Positions 33,128-45,676 of a stretch of DNA of 64,000 nt are shown piece by piece. Numbering within the stretch: position 1 is the stretch's first letter; each line of letters opens with the position of its first letter. The position numbers were made by a program, and so were the translations under genes. The stretch is from Sabellastarte sp. h YS-2021 (taxonomy: Eukaryota > Annelida > Polychaeta > Sabellida > Sabellidae), in contig OZ024940.1 in assembly GCA_964017235.1 (NCBI GenBank), positions 25,487,615 to 25,551,614 of the forward strand, read 5' to 3'. The notes under the pieces are model-generated. The model worked only from the letters and a program-made list of their open reading frames with translations. It was not told the origin of the DNA and ran no database searches.

Positions 33128-33637
33128 CTATCGTTCACAGAGACATCTGCCATATAGAATAACTTGCTTGACGACTTCCAATCGGCCAACTCTTTGACAA
33201 CATTTAGGTCAAATTCAAAAGCATATTTGTTTTCAAAAGCTTGCCCACCTCAGATTTTCTTCCTCTATAGTCTCCATGGTTGCTGACCTTTTTGCGTCCC
33301 AGGATATATGAAATTGGACTCCGGATTTGATTTGCTAAGATTTAGATTTATTTTTTATTTTATGTCCCGTTCAACAGCCAGGGTTATAGTGTAATGGGTA
33401 GTTTACTGGTGGAGGAACTGGTGCATTCTAGTCGGTCAAGATTCTGCACTGTAAACCACCCGGCATTGGCAAAGTAACTACCAACTTCCCAGCATGAGGC
33501 ACCCAAGCCGAGATTCAAATCGGCAATCTCAGAGGTTGAAGGCGAACACTCTACACCACCGAGCTCACTCTGTTGAACCTCAGAGACTGTAATTAGCAGA
33601 GATTAAGCACTATGTAAAAGTCCAATTCTAATTAGGT
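33128..33637 (+). mobile_element. L2/CR1-like LINE 3' end, split by an A2 SINE (also at 39008-39517)
   Basis: 33166-33266 aligns without gaps to the last part of the reverse transcriptase frame at 22980-23080. Examples are GACGACTTCCAATCGGCCAA and TTTTCAAAAGCTTGCCCACC; it is degraded and non-coding. The 3' UTR continues to about 33339, is interrupted, and resumes at about 33571 with CAGAGATTAAGCACTATG and AATTCTAATTAG. Confidence 0.7.
33340..33568 (-). mobile_element. SINE family A2 inserted in a LINE fragment
   Basis: Reverse orientation. The 3' domain (ATGTCCCGTTCAACAGCCAG) is the B-type one, the body (GCACTGTAAACCACCCGGCA) is A2, and the head (ACACTCTACACCACCGAGCTC) matches the A2 head at 59033. 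A second copy lies at 39220-39448. Confidence 0.75.
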
Positions 33638-35984
33638 CAAACATTAACTCTGCAGCAGTAACAGATTCCTAAAGTACAAGAAAAGTCGATAATCGTAACT
33701 GTCACTGAGCAAAGAACCGCCATATTTAGGCTTTGCACCCCATTAATTTAAAAACAATATAAAATATCTGAAGCGGCTTCTTTTTCAGTTGAGAATACAA
33801 GTAAGGACGACCACGAACATAGGTCAACAATGCTGACTCTAGTTTTAACTCGTCTGATGATGGCAAGGGGCAAGTATATTAAACAGACGAATATCAAACA
33901 AAGTAGATGCATAATGAGCTATAAGCAGGATTTCTTTTATGAAAACTTTCTCAAATGTTCATAATCTTGTCAAAACAGAGCTGTGAATGATAAGAAAATT
34001 TAAAAAATGTGAGCCTCTCCTCTCTGGAGCAAAAACTACCGATTACAACACCAGTCAAGTTGCTATTTTTGAGACTATAGGTTTTAACGGGTCAAAGATT
34101 TTTTTTTCAGTTGACTTTTCTTTTGAATTGCAGAAATACAAGTCCTACACTCCTGAAAATGATGGGATATTATCGCTTATCGAAAAACTCTCAGTTGAGA
34201 ATTGTAATGGTCATTTCAATTGCCCATCTCAAACTTTAATTTGGCAGCGAGAGGTGTTGGTAACTCCAAGGACTTTCGTAGGTGGCCCTTATTTCCTGCA
34301 CAAAGTGCCAATATTCTGATCTGTAGATATGGAGCTGCTAGCTAAACCTCGTTTCACACCCTTCCGACAAGACACCCCGATATACCTCGTTTCAGAAATG
34401 GGTCTTCGAAGCCTGCGACCTAGTGGCAGAGCCCAGACTGTTTTTTTTTCCAAGTTCTCTGATGGAGTCTTTGTTCTATCTCATGCACACACTACGCATC
34501 AAAGCAATTACGTGAGATGCAGGCTGGCTATTAATTTCATACAAATGTGATGCTATTGCAACAGCCAACCAAATTTTTCCGGATTGGTTCATTTTTAATG
34601 AACTCTACCCCAGCTTTGCAGATGATTTATTGACAGTTGTTTTTAGAGTTCAATGAGATAAACTAATGTTGCCACACACTATTACTAGGCTGTAACAGCT
34701 CTGGAGGGACAGGGGTGGGTTTGACAGTGAAACAGTGGTATTAATCTATTTAAAAAAATGTCCTCGATACAAGTGGATGCCTCTTGAGTTGTTTGGAGAG
34801 AGACATTTGCGAGTAGCTGATAATGATTTTTATACAGATCTTGCAAGTTGTTTTTTTTCATTATCAAATCTAAGGAGATATCAATTGGATTATTGTCACA
34901 TTACCCAGGCTTACAAACTTGTCCGCAACTCCCCCCCCCCCCTTCTCTCCCCCTCCACCACCCCGAGGTCTTTTGAACTTCCGGTTTGGGTGTTATAAAT
35001 TTAGGTACCAGTAGCAAACTTCGCATGAGGGTGAAATTAAAAGGCTGATTAATATTTATATTGTTGAAAGTTCGACCAAGCTATCTAACTTTAATAATGT
35101 ATAATCATGCCAGATAAAGTTGGAGTTATTTTTTGTGCTATATCTGACTGAAGATATGTTCGGATAAATGTGTCTCAATTATCAGTTGTGTGGTTATCTG
35201 ACACAGGAAATGGAGTTATAATTGACAGTTGTTTTGTCTAATTGTTTTAATTACTTGGCACAATGATAAATAGTATTTGTTCATATCCATATATCTTTTT
35301 TTGTTTTGTTTTCTGATACTAACTTTAAAAAAAAACTCCCACGTAATGTATAAACGAGTATAATGTGACTTATTAATTCCAGTGTACAAATGAGAGGGAC
35401 AAAAATGGGTGGGACAAAGGGCGGATTAAAAGCACTTGTTGAAATTATTGTAATTGCATATAAATTAACCCCCCCCTTCTCGTGTCTAATAAATATGAAT
35501 ACATCTATGTTGTTTCAGATAAATTTGATGAGTTGTTTTTTTTTTCAGCCATATTATAAACAGTGTCTCATTACTAATAGATACTTGCTGTCTAGTGATC
35601 ATTTCTATACCACGTTTATTTATTTATTTATATTTTTTTTGGGGGGGGGGGGGGATTCACATGGAAATTGGATTTATATAAATCATACAGGTATTATTAC
35701 AGTGCAACTATAGGCGTATTTAATCAACATAATCTACTGTAGTCCTCATAAATTAGGATAGATATATCCTTTTTGTCTCTCTTTTTTTAATATATAAGCG
35801 TGTGTTACCCCATATCATTTCCCTAATGAGAATAATGAAGACAATGATAATTTGATATATAAACATGGAGAATGAATTATCAGCCAAGCTTATTATAGAG
35901 GAGAGAAAAAGAGAATTTGAAAATTTGCTATGGGGCCCCAATGGCATGGTGGCCTTGCATTGTACATAGGATTTATTAATTTGG
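33638..35984. other. Unannotated part of duplication copy 1 (repeated at 39518-41864)
   Basis: AT-rich, with a 12-C run (34931-34942) and a 14-G run after TTTATTTATTTATA (35641-35654). Open frames at 33987-34319 and 35390-35713 match no family I know; they look random and are duplicated only because the segment is. Nothing recognised. Confidence 0.5.
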
Positions 35985-36188
35985 GCCATGGTGGCAGAGT
36001 GGTAACACTCTAACCTCCCACCTCGTGAGGCCGGGGTTTGGTTCCCGGCACGGCCTCAAGTGGGAAAGCTGGTAGTTGCTTGCTGTTGGTCGGCAGTTTA
36101 GATTACTGGTTTCCTCTGCCCTTCCAACTACCCATCGTGATATGACCTGTACAGTGTTGAAAGCGACGTAAAACCCCAAATAAATAAA
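35985..36188 (+). mobile_element. SINE family A, left arm of a tail-to-tail inverted pair (also at 41865-42068)
   Basis: Head GCCATGGTGGCAGAGTGGTA, B box GGGGTTTGGTTCCC, body shortened between GGCAGTTTA and CTGGTTTCC, tail AACCCCAAATAAATAAAA. Confidence 0.88.
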
Positions 36189-36199
36189 ATTTAAAAAAA

Positions 36200-36390
36200 A
36201 AATGGGGTTTTACGTCGCTTTCAACACTGTACAGGTCATATCACGACGGGTAGTTTTATGGGCAGAGGAAACCAGTACAATACAGTTGGTGTCAAGGTTG
36301 TGTACTGTACACTGCCGACCATTGGTAGGCAACTGCCAACTTTCCCACATAGGATCCAGGGTTTGAACCACAGACCTCAGAGGCGAGAGG
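36200..36390 (-). mobile_element. SINE family A, right arm of the inverted pair (also at 42080-42270)
   Basis: It starts from its 3' end (ATGGGGTTTTACGTCGCTTT) after a short A tract shared with its neighbour and runs to GACCTCAGAGGCGAGAGG; the head is truncated. The two copies could fold into a long hairpin. Similar strings flank the pair (CATTGTACATAGGA and CATTGCACATAGGA). Confidence 0.85.
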
Positions 36391-36404
36391 CCATTGCACA
36401 TAGG

Positions 36405-37311
36405 ACAGCTTGTTGAAATTTTCACTGGGGTATTCATTTTAGCTGTGTTAGCTAATGAGCTTAGATAGTAAAAATTGATTCCTAGTGAAATCTCAACTCT
36501 GTATTAATATCTTAAGTAGAAACTAACCATGAGTGAAAATTAATTCCAGTGAATTTCTTAAAAATGAAAAAAAAATTAGTGAAATATTGTCCTAGCTAAA
36601 GATTAAAATGAGGAAAATTAATAAGCTTAAAATAAGTGAATTAATGAATATGCAACACCAGTCTGTGAACTTAAACAAAGATCATGTCGTATTAATAAAA
36701 ATGGCCACGTTTTCATGCATGCAACCTATCGACTGTTCTACATACTCAACAGTAAATATTGTATGTGTATATGATTTTCATTTTAAATTCAAGACCATGT
36801 GGATTTTAAACTGTTACAACATCACGTTTAGCTTTCAAATAGTTACAAGCAATTCTTAAGTAATAATCTTGCTTATGGAAGACCAAAGCTCGGTTTTGAT
36901 ATTGCTAAAAATACACTTAAAATCACATCTTTCAAAGAGAAACCACATCTTAGTGATATTGTATCCAAGATGTGTCAAGGTGTCATTATCCATTCCTGTT
37001 ATTTTATTGCCTGGGTTAAAAGGGGAAAGCTAAGTGCCTCAGACATAATTTCATCACTTAAGCTAATCTCTAAACCCATACACCTGATATATGGGCAATC
37101 ATTTACTTAATATAAGTGGTTTTTGGTTTTAGGAAATCCTTTCGGTGGGTAAATTGTGGAGAGGAGGGATTTTTACCCCCCCCCCCCCCCCCCCATTAAT
37201 GAGTACTTAATTGGGTTAGCAGGAAATAGCCTTAATGCCATACTTAGAGAGCAGGTATATATAGGTATTATCACATAATTGGAGATGCCATAATAGGAGT
37301 TTATCCACTTT
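36405..37311. other. Unannotated part of duplication copy 1 (repeated at 42285-43193)
   Basis: AT-rich, with a C run of 19 at 37176-37194 (21 in copy 2, 43056-43076). Nothing recognised. Confidence 0.5.
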
Positions 37312-37447
37312 GGCTTATGATCCATTGCCCGTCAGGTCTATGGCCACAGGTTTGAATCCAGCTGGTGACAGCGGGTGGGGAAAATACCGGCTACCTGTCC
37401 CAGTATTATAATGGCTGTAAACGGGGACTCATAACAACCCAACTGTG
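37312..37447 (+). mobile_element. SINE family B at the end of duplication copy 1 (also at 43194-43329)
   Basis: B-box region CACAGGTTTGAATCCAGC, then CTACCTGTCCCAGTATTATA and the 3' domain form GGCTGTAAACGGGGACTCAT. The duplication breakpoint lies about ten bases past its end. Confidence 0.65.
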
Positions 37448-37457
37448 ACTATTTTGG

Positions 37458-40400
37458 GGGGATATTTTTTAAGGAAATACTTGTCAATATTTCTTAGAGA
37501 ACGGAAGGGCTACCTGCCATGTAGATACATAAATAAATAAATAAATAAACCATTTTGTTACCTTGCTTAACATTGTGTGTATTTAGAAACCTGAAAACTC
37601 AAGTAAATTTAAATATTAATCATCTATGAATTCTTTGTTACTGTTAGAAGCCTTCTAGTTTTTTTTTTGTGCCTACAATGTTAATTGAAATCTGTTATAT
37701 CTTATTTACACATTATTTGTAAGGTTCTGTAATGTTTACCTCTTGGACAATATTCCAGTAGACAAAATGCTGGTGGACAAAACGATGGTCAAAATTGCAA
37801 GGGGCGACAAAATGCCGGCCATTTTGGGGGTTAGGTGTTACTAAATGCCGGTCTTATCAAAACATTTAATATATTTTTATGCTTATCTCTTGGGGAATAA
37901 GAGGTAACAGGATGACAATGAAAATGTAATGTTATTTATAAATTTATTTGCATATTCATTACAGCGGGATCAGAAAGCTAGCAGTTGGCAATTTCGGCGC
38001 GTAATCACTTGGCTGTAATGTCTTTTGTGGTGAGTTCAAATCCATCTTCTTGGCAACATGTGAGACTCAGTGATGGCAGCTCTTGATGGGACTTTATTTG
38101 CTAGAGTGGATGTGAAGTCACAACTGCCTGCCCTTTAACACATTTGGTCCCACCTATTTGAAGCGGGGGGGGGGGGGGGGGGGAGTGTTGGGGGGGGGGG
38201 GGCCTTCATAGACAGGAGAGTTAATAAACCCTTCAAAATTTAATTCGGTAACACTTGATAGCAATTTTTTGTCCACATCCCCTCTCGAAACTAGAGTGTA
38301 ATACTCTTGTGTCAGAAATTTCTGGGCGAGTAATTATTACAAGAATGAGTAGCACTTAGTGATAGTTGTTATTTCTGACAATTAGAGCTGTTGCATCCCT
38401 TCAGAACTGACAGGAAATAGGGGCCACCCACAACAAGTAACCTGCCCTCAGACTGGCACAGGGTTTGGTGTAGGCTGGGGGCTAAATTGTGAAATTGTAT
38501 ATTGGAAAAAAAGTTGTAACTCTGACACAGTGTAAAAGGGGTATATAAGGTCGGGGACCTTAAATCCGGAAGCAGTTTCAATTATCAATGGACACATCCA
38601 TAATTTGTTCTTAACTTTGGTAACTTTGGAAGCAGAGATAATCACACTTCTACCGTGTTAAAATGTGCCATTAACGTTGGTCTGAAATACCCCAGTTCAT
38701 ACTTAACTATGTATACCTCTCTGTGATACCAGGAGAAGTAGGTCTGACAGTTTGTTGCTACAGGTCCCAACTTTTTAAGCATGAGTTCTTTTTCCTTTGT
38801 TTCTTTTTTGTTGTTGTCTTTCTGGACTTTCATGAATTGTGGCATAGCATGTCGAGTACCTGTCTCACCACTGAAGAGTTAAGCATCATTGGGCTACGTT
38901 AGTACTTGAATGGGTGACTGACTCAGTGCACTACTCATCTCATGTCTCTGATGGCTTTGCAGCTTGCACTAGTTGACCGAAACCCCTTTTGGCCTTGTTA
39001 TCCTTCTCTATCGTTCACAGAGACATCTGCCATATAGAATAACTTGCTTGACGACTTCCAATCGGCCAACTCTTTGACAACATTTAGGTCAAATTCAAAA
39101 GCATATTTGTTTTCAAAAGCTTGCCCACCTCAGATTTTCTTCCTCTATAGTCTCCATGGTTGCTGACCTTTTTGCGTCCCAGGATATATGAAATTGGACT
39201 CCGGATTTGATTTGCTAAGATTTAGATTTATTTTTTATTTTATGTCCCGTTCAACAGCCAGGGTTATAGTGTAATGGGTAGTTTACTGGTGGAGGAACTG
39301 GTGCATTCTAGTCGGTCAAGATTCTGCACTGTAAACCACCCGGCATTGGCAAAGTAACTACCAACTTCCCAGCATGAGGCACCCAAGCCGAGATTCAAAT
39401 CGGCAATCTCAGAGGTTGAAGGCGAACACTCTACACCACCGAGCTCACTCTGTTGAACCTCAGAGACTGTAATTAGCAGAGATTAAGCACTATGTAAAAG
39501 TCCAATTCTAATTAGGTCAAACATTAACTCTGCAGCAGTAACAGATTCCTAAAGTACAAGAAAAGTCGATAATCGTAACTGTCACTGAGCAAAGAACCGC
39601 CATATTTAGGCTTTGCACCCCATTAATTTAAAAACAATATAAAATATCTGAAGCGGCTTCTTTTTCAGTTGAGAATACAAGTAAGGACGACCACGAACAT
39701 AGGTCAACAATGCTGACTCTAGTTTTAACTCGTCTGATGATGGCAAGGGGCAAGTATATTAAACAGACGAATATCAAACAAAGTAGATGCATAATGAGCT
39801 ATAAGCAGGATTTCTTTTATGAAAACTTTCTCAAATGTTCATAATCTTGTCAAAACAGAGCTGTGAATGATAAGAAAATTTAAAAAATGTGAGCCTCTCC
39901 TCTCTGGAGCAAAAACTACCGATTACAACACCAGTCAAGTTGCTATTTTTGAGACTATAGGTTTTAACGGGTCAAAGATTTTTTTTTCAGTTGACTTTTC
40001 TTTTGAATTGCAGAAATACAAGTCCTACACTCCTGAAAATGATGGGATATTATCGCTTATCGAAAAACTCTCAGTTGAGAATTGTAATGGTCATTTCAAT
40101 TGCCCATCTCAAACTTTAATTTGGCAGCGAGAGGTGTTGGTAACTCCAAGGACTTTCGTAGGTGGCCCTTATTTCCTGCACAAAGTGCCAATATTCTGAT
40201 CTGTAGATATGGAGCTGCTAGCTAAACCTCGTTTCACACCCTTCCGACAAGACACCCCGATATACCTCGTTTCAGAAATGGGTCTTCGAAGCCTGCGACC
40301 TAGTGGCAGAGCCCAGACTGTTTTTTTTTCCAAGTTCTCTGATGGAGTCTTTGTTCTATCTCATGCACACACTACGCATCAAAGCAATTACGTGAGATGC

Positions 40401-43339
40401 AGGCTGGCTATTAATTTCATACAAATGTGATGCTATTGCAACAGCCAACCAAATTTTTCCGGATTGGTTCATTTTTAATGAACTCTACCCCAGCTTTGCA
40501 GATGATTTATTGACAGTTGTTTTTAGAGTTCAATGAGATAAACTAATGTTGCCACACACTATTACTAGGCTGTAACAGCTCTGGAGGGACAGGGGTGGGT
40601 TTGACAGTGAAACAGTGGTATTAATCTATTTAAAAAAATGTCCTCGATACAAGTGGATGCCTCTTGAGTTGTTTGGAGAGAGACATTTGCGAGTAGCTGA
40701 TAATGATTTTTATACAGATCTTGCAAGTTGTTTTTTTTCATTATCAAATCTAAGGAGATATCAATTGGATTATTGTCACATTACCCAGGCTTACAAACTT
40801 GTCCGCAACTCCCCCCCCCCCCTTCTCTCCCCCTCCACCACCCCGAGGTCTTTTGAACTTCCGGTTTGGGTGTTATAAATTTAGGTACCAGTAGCAAACT
40901 TCGCATGAGGGTGAAATTAAAAGGCTGATTAATATTTATATTGTTGAAAGTTCGACCAAGCTATCTAACTTTAATAATGTATAATCATGCCAGATAAAGT
41001 TGGAGTTATTTTTTGTGCTATATCTGACTGAAGATATGTTCGGATAAATGTGTCTCAATTATCAGTTGTGTGGTTATCTGACACAGGAAATGGAGTTATA
41101 ATTGACAGTTGTTTTGTCTAATTGTTTTAATTACTTGGCACAATGATAAATAGTATTTGTTCATATCCATATATCTTTTTTTGTTTTGTTTTCTGATACT
41201 AACTTTAAAAAAAAACTCCCACGTAATGTATAAACGAGTATAATGTGACTTATTAATTCCAGTGTACAAATGAGAGGGACAAAAATGGGTGGGACAAAGG
41301 GCGGATTAAAAGCACTTGTTGAAATTATTGTAATTGCATATAAATTAACCCCCCCCTTCTCGTGTCTAATAAATATGAATACATCTATGTTGTTTCAGAT
41401 AAATTTGATGAGTTGTTTTTTTTTTCAGCCATATTATAAACAGTGTCTCATTACTAATAGATACTTGCTGTCTAGTGATCATTTCTATACCACGTTTATT
41501 TATTTATTTATATTTTTTTTGGGGGGGGGGGGGGATTCACATGGAAATTGGATTTATATAAATCATACAGGTATTATTACAGTGCAACTATAGGCGTATT
41601 TAATCAACATAATCTACTGTAGTCCTCATAAATTAGGATAGATATATCCTTTTTGTCTCTCTTTTTTTAATATATAAGCGTGTGTTACCCCATATCATTT
41701 CCCTAATGAGAATAATGAAGACAATGATAATTTGATATATAAACATGGAGAATGAATTATCAGCCAAGCTTATTATAGAGGAGAGAAAAAGAGAATTTGA
41801 AAATTTGCTATGGGGCCCCAATGGCATGGTGGCCTTGCATTGTACATAGGATTTATTAATTTGGGCCATGGTGGCAGAGTGGTAACACTCTAACCTCCCA
41901 CCTCGTGAGGCCGGGGTTTGGTTCCCGGCACGGCCTCAAGTGGGAAAGCTGGTAGTTGCTTGCTGTTGGTCGGCAGTTTAGATTACTGGTTTCCTCTGCC
42001 CTTCCAACTACCCATCGTGATATGACCTGTACAGTGTTGAAAGCGACGTAAAACCCCAAATAAATAAAATTTAAAAAAAAAATGGGGTTTTACGTCGCTT
42101 TCAACACTGTACAGGTCATATCACGACGGGTAGTTTTATGGGCAGAGGAAACCAGTACAATACAGTTGGTGTCAAGGTTGTGTACTGTACACTGCCGACC
42201 ATTGGTAGGCAACTGCCAACTTTCCCACATAGGATCCAGGGTTTGAACCACAGACCTCAGAGGCGAGAGGCCATTGCACATAGGACAGCTTGTTGAAATT
42301 TTCACTGGGGTATTCATTTTAGCTGTGTTAGCTAATGAGCTTAGATAGTAAAAATTGATTCCTAGTGAAATCTCAACTCTGTATTAATATCTTAAGTAGA
42401 AACTAACCATGAGTGAAAATTAATTCCAGTGAATTTCTTAAAAATGAAAAAAAAATTAGTGAAATATTGTCCTAGCTAAAGATTAAAATGAGGAAAATTA
42501 ATAAGCTTAAAATAAGTGAATTAATGAATATGCAACACCAGTCTGTGAACTTAAACAAAGATCATGTCGTATTAATAAAAATGGCCACGTTTTCATGCAT
42601 GCAACCTATCGACTGTTCTACATACTCAACAGTAAATATTGTATGTGTATATGATTTTCATTTTAAATTCAAGACCATGTGGATTTTAAACTGTTACAAC
42701 ATCACGTTTAGCTTTCAAATAGTTACAAGCAATTCTTAAGTAATAATCTTGCTTATGGAAGACCAAAGCTCGGTTTTGATATTGCTAAAAATACACTTAA
42801 AATCACATCTTTCAAAGAGAAACCACATCTTAGTGATATTGTATCCAAGATGTGTCAAGGTGTCATTATCCATTCCTGTTATTTTATTGCCTGGGTTAAA
42901 AGGGGAAAGCTAAGTGCCTCAGACATAATTTCATCACTTAAGCTAATCTCTAAACCCATACACCTGATATATGGGCAATCATTTACTTAATATAAGTGGT
43001 TTTTGGTTTTAGGAAATCCTTTCGGTGGGTAAATTGTGGAGAGGAGGGATTTTTACCCCCCCCCCCCCCCCCCCCCATTAATGAGTACTTAATTGGGTTA
43101 GCAGGAAATAGCCTTAATGCCATACTTAGAGAGCAGGTATATATAGGTATTATCACATAATTGGAGATGCCATAATAGGAGTTTATCCACTTTGGCTTAT
43201 GATCCATTGCCCGTCAGGTCTATGGCCACAGGTTTGAATCCAGCTGGTGACAGCGGGTGGGGAAAATACCGGCTACCTGTCCCAGTATTATAATGGCTGT
43301 AAACGGGGACTCATAACAACCCAACTGTGACTATTTTGG
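37458..43339 (+). repeat. Direct tandem duplication, copy 2
   Basis: Same content and order as 31581-37457. It ends at ATTTTGG (43339), after which unique sequence (ACATCATAAAAAC) begins. The junction with copy 1 reads ATTTTGGGGGGATATTTT at about 37451-37468. Either a very recent duplication or an assembly error. Confidence 0.95.
38816..39002 (+). mobile_element. 5S-rRNA-derived SINE, copy inside the second duplicate
   Basis: Identical to 32936-33122 by duplication of the whole segment. Confidence 0.75.
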
Positions 43340-43736
43340 ACATCATAAAAACATTTTTGATGATATATTTGGAAAATTACTCAAGTGGCAATTTTATTAC
43401 ATGGCAAGGATCAATGTTGGAAGTTTATACATGACCCCTTCAGCAGCTAAAGTCATATCGATATATGCCCTCGGCAAATCCCACAGGTTGGATATGAAAC
43501 CCCAAGACCACAAAATTTGAGAATCAGTTGATAAAATGTCAAAAGATAAAAAAAAAGTTAAGAAGCTGGAAATAATGCCCATATTTTAATACATCTTTGT
43601 ATCCCTCAAACAAATTGAAAGTTAGGTTCTCGCATAGGTTTTAAATAGTTGGGATCATATTAGGACAGCTCATCGGCACGTTCAAGTGTACTGTCATGAG
43701 ATAGTAGGCTGCCATACCACAAACAGAGGTCTTCAT
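43340..43736. other. Stretch without recognised gene
   Basis: Mostly AT-rich. 43650-43735 may contain a worn minus-strand SINE-B piece (ATCATATTAGGACAGCTCAT). Nothing else recognised. Confidence 0.4.
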
Positions 43737-43885
43737 CAGTGGCCTAGTTGTTTGTTCGTTTGGCATCTAATCACAGGCTATCATCTTTGTGTGGGTACTA
43801 CTCCCACAAGTTGCCCAAGTTGCAAATGCTGAAGACCTGTCCCATCATGACCCTGGGTGTTGAACAGGACTTAAAAACATAAAGT
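43737..43885 (+). mobile_element. SINE family B
   Basis: Head CAGTGGCCTAGTTGTTTG (A box), a weak B box (GTGGGTACTACTCCC), then CTGAAGACCTGTCCCATCAT and the 3' domain GTGTTGAACAGGACTTAAAA. Confidence 0.65.
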
Positions 43886-44894
43886 TGATTGTTGTCCCTC
43901 TTGAGATGAAAGCATAGGAATCATTTAACAGATTGCCCCTGCAAAACAGTAGATTACATTTGCTAATCCCTAGGTACCTGGGGACTCACTTATGATGAAT
44001 TCTTTTCTGTATGTACCAGGTTAGTTTGTTTATAAGTTTGAATCTTTTGCAGTCTGTCGTATTGAGCTTGTCGCCCATTGCTTATCACATTTTGACAAAT
44101 GATAACCTGGCTGTAACCTGAGTAGGTCTGGGTTCAAGCCCAGTTTCTAATATCATCGTCATTACATTCAGGTAATCAGTTTAGCTTATTCTGAACATCT
44201 TCTGGAAAAGTTTAGAAATTCCCGTCAGATTAGTAACTTGCACGATTTTTTTCCCTAAGTAATACAGAGACTCTCAGTTAATTGTCGTTTTTGCAAAATA
44301 GGTATTCACATGAAATCAGATTTTTGCATGACTGCTTTCAAAATCATATGGTAGTCGTGTAACTATAGATGTTTTTGTCAAGTTCTTGGCCCCTTGTTCA
44401 CAGGCATCGTTGAGTGCATTTATTGACCCTGGATAGGCTTTTGACAAGATGTATAATTTCATTAACTTGTTATGCACTTGCGTGGAATTATGAACCTGCA
44501 CCTGTTATAGCAATTTCAAGTACATGTATGTACATGTCTCAAAATGAGAAAACCCTCGATAACAACTGTCCTTGCAGTAGCCATATAATTACAGACTAAA
44601 ACATATGTTTTTGAAGTTACACGAAAAGATATTTGTAGGGGTTTTCAACCAGGCAAAATGTTATTGTGTCAAATAATTATTTCTTGGGTTATAAAGTATT
44701 AATTTTTTTAAAATTCTTTTAATTATACAGACACGTGCGGTAATTTTTTTCTGTTATACTATATGTGGTGTCACACTCTTGTTGACAATTAATTGTACAT
44801 TATTATTTACATATTTTCTTTAAGTTTTTTTGTAGCATGACAATGGCTTAAGTGTTAAACATTTATATATTTATAAAACCACTGATATATATAA
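43886..44894. other. Stretch without recognised gene
   Basis: AT-rich. A tRNA-like string near 44060-44150 (GTCTGGGTTCAAGCCCAG) could be an old SINE head, but no body follows. Confidence 0.4.
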
Positions 44895-45110
44895 CCATTC
44901 TATTCTATTCTAGACTTTTATAGCACTTAATCTCTGCCTAAGACAGAATCTAAGGAGCAACACCAGAAACTAAATTCAATAATCATTACTCCATAGAGAC
45001 AGCCACGTCGATACCATGGAGACCCCGGGTACTTTATGGACTAAGTTGGGAAAGCCTTTTTGAGAAGATAGGATTTTAGCTTTTTCTTTACAAGGAACAT
45101 TGGGACTAGA
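44895..45110 (-). mobile_element. L2/CR1-like LINE 3' end fragment
   Basis: The reverse complement contains AAAGGCTTTCCCAACTTAG (end of a degraded frame), GGCAGAGATTAAGTGCTATAA and an AGAATAGAATAG tail. It is a different copy from those at 22305 and 33128. Confidence 0.7.
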
Positions 45111-45199
45111 CAAAATGTTACTATTGTCAATATTTGCATCTTAAGAATATAAAAACTAAAGTACCACTGTATCCCTCTAACGTTATTGACTCAACCCAG

Positions 45200-45370
45200 G
45201 AGGTCATGTAATCACTGGAGTCTGTCTGTCTGTCTGAAAAATTACTGAAAAAAGAAAACTACTCCGCAGATTTACATCACAATTTCACAGTAGTTAGGAC
45301 TTGCTGTAACAACTGGACTGATTCAATTTTGAAACTGATTCGCAAACCTTTTTATAGATCCATAAGTTTT
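45200..45370. repeat. Possible RTE-like 3' region
   Basis: GTCATGTAATCACTGGAG followed by a TCTGTCTGTCTG run and AAATTACTGAAAA resembles the start of a common invertebrate non-autonomous repeat. Recognised by general form only. Confidence 0.3.
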
Positions 45371-45449
45371 ACACATTGTACCCCTAAGCAATAGTGGGGA
45401 AGTTAGGCCTGGAGGTATATGTGCTACCGAGGACTCTTATTAAGTCGTA

Positions 45450-45666
45450 CATTTATTTATTTGAGGTTTATCATTGCTTCTAACACTGTATAGGTCATAT
45501 CATGGGTAGTTTTACAGGCAGGGGAAACCAGTACATACAGTTGGTCAAGGTTCTGTACTGCAAACTGCCGACCATTGGTAATAAACTACCATCTTTCCCC
45601 CATAGGGTTACAGGTTTGAACCACAGACCTCAGAGGTGGGAGGCAAGTGTGTTACCACTGTGCCTG
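45450..45666 (-). mobile_element. SINE family A with target-site duplication
   Basis: From tail ATTTATTTATTTGAGGTTTA to head GTGTGTTACCACTGTGCC. The perfect 10-base duplication TTAAGTCGTA is at 45440-45449 and 45667-45676. Confidence 0.92.
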
Positions 45667-45676
45667 TTAAGTCGTA

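Larger units (their letters stand above)
31581..37457 (+). repeat. Direct tandem duplication, copy 1 (about 5.88 kb)
   Basis: The sequence from GATATTTTTTAAGG (31584) to GTGACTATTTTGG (37457) is repeated immediately downstream in the same orientation. Open frames recur with identical translations at a constant offset of 5,880. I found only two differences: a G run of 16 against 19 (32288-32303) and a C run of 19 against 21 (37176-37194). Both breakpoints lie in short G-runs. It contains SINEs and LINE pieces but no gene. Confidence 0.95.

Noticed and set aside
33987..34550. Adjacent open frames repeated identically at 39867-40430, considered as a duplicated gene
   Set aside because: The whole 5.88-kb segment is duplicated, so identity is not evidence of selection; no domain or splice structure is recognised.
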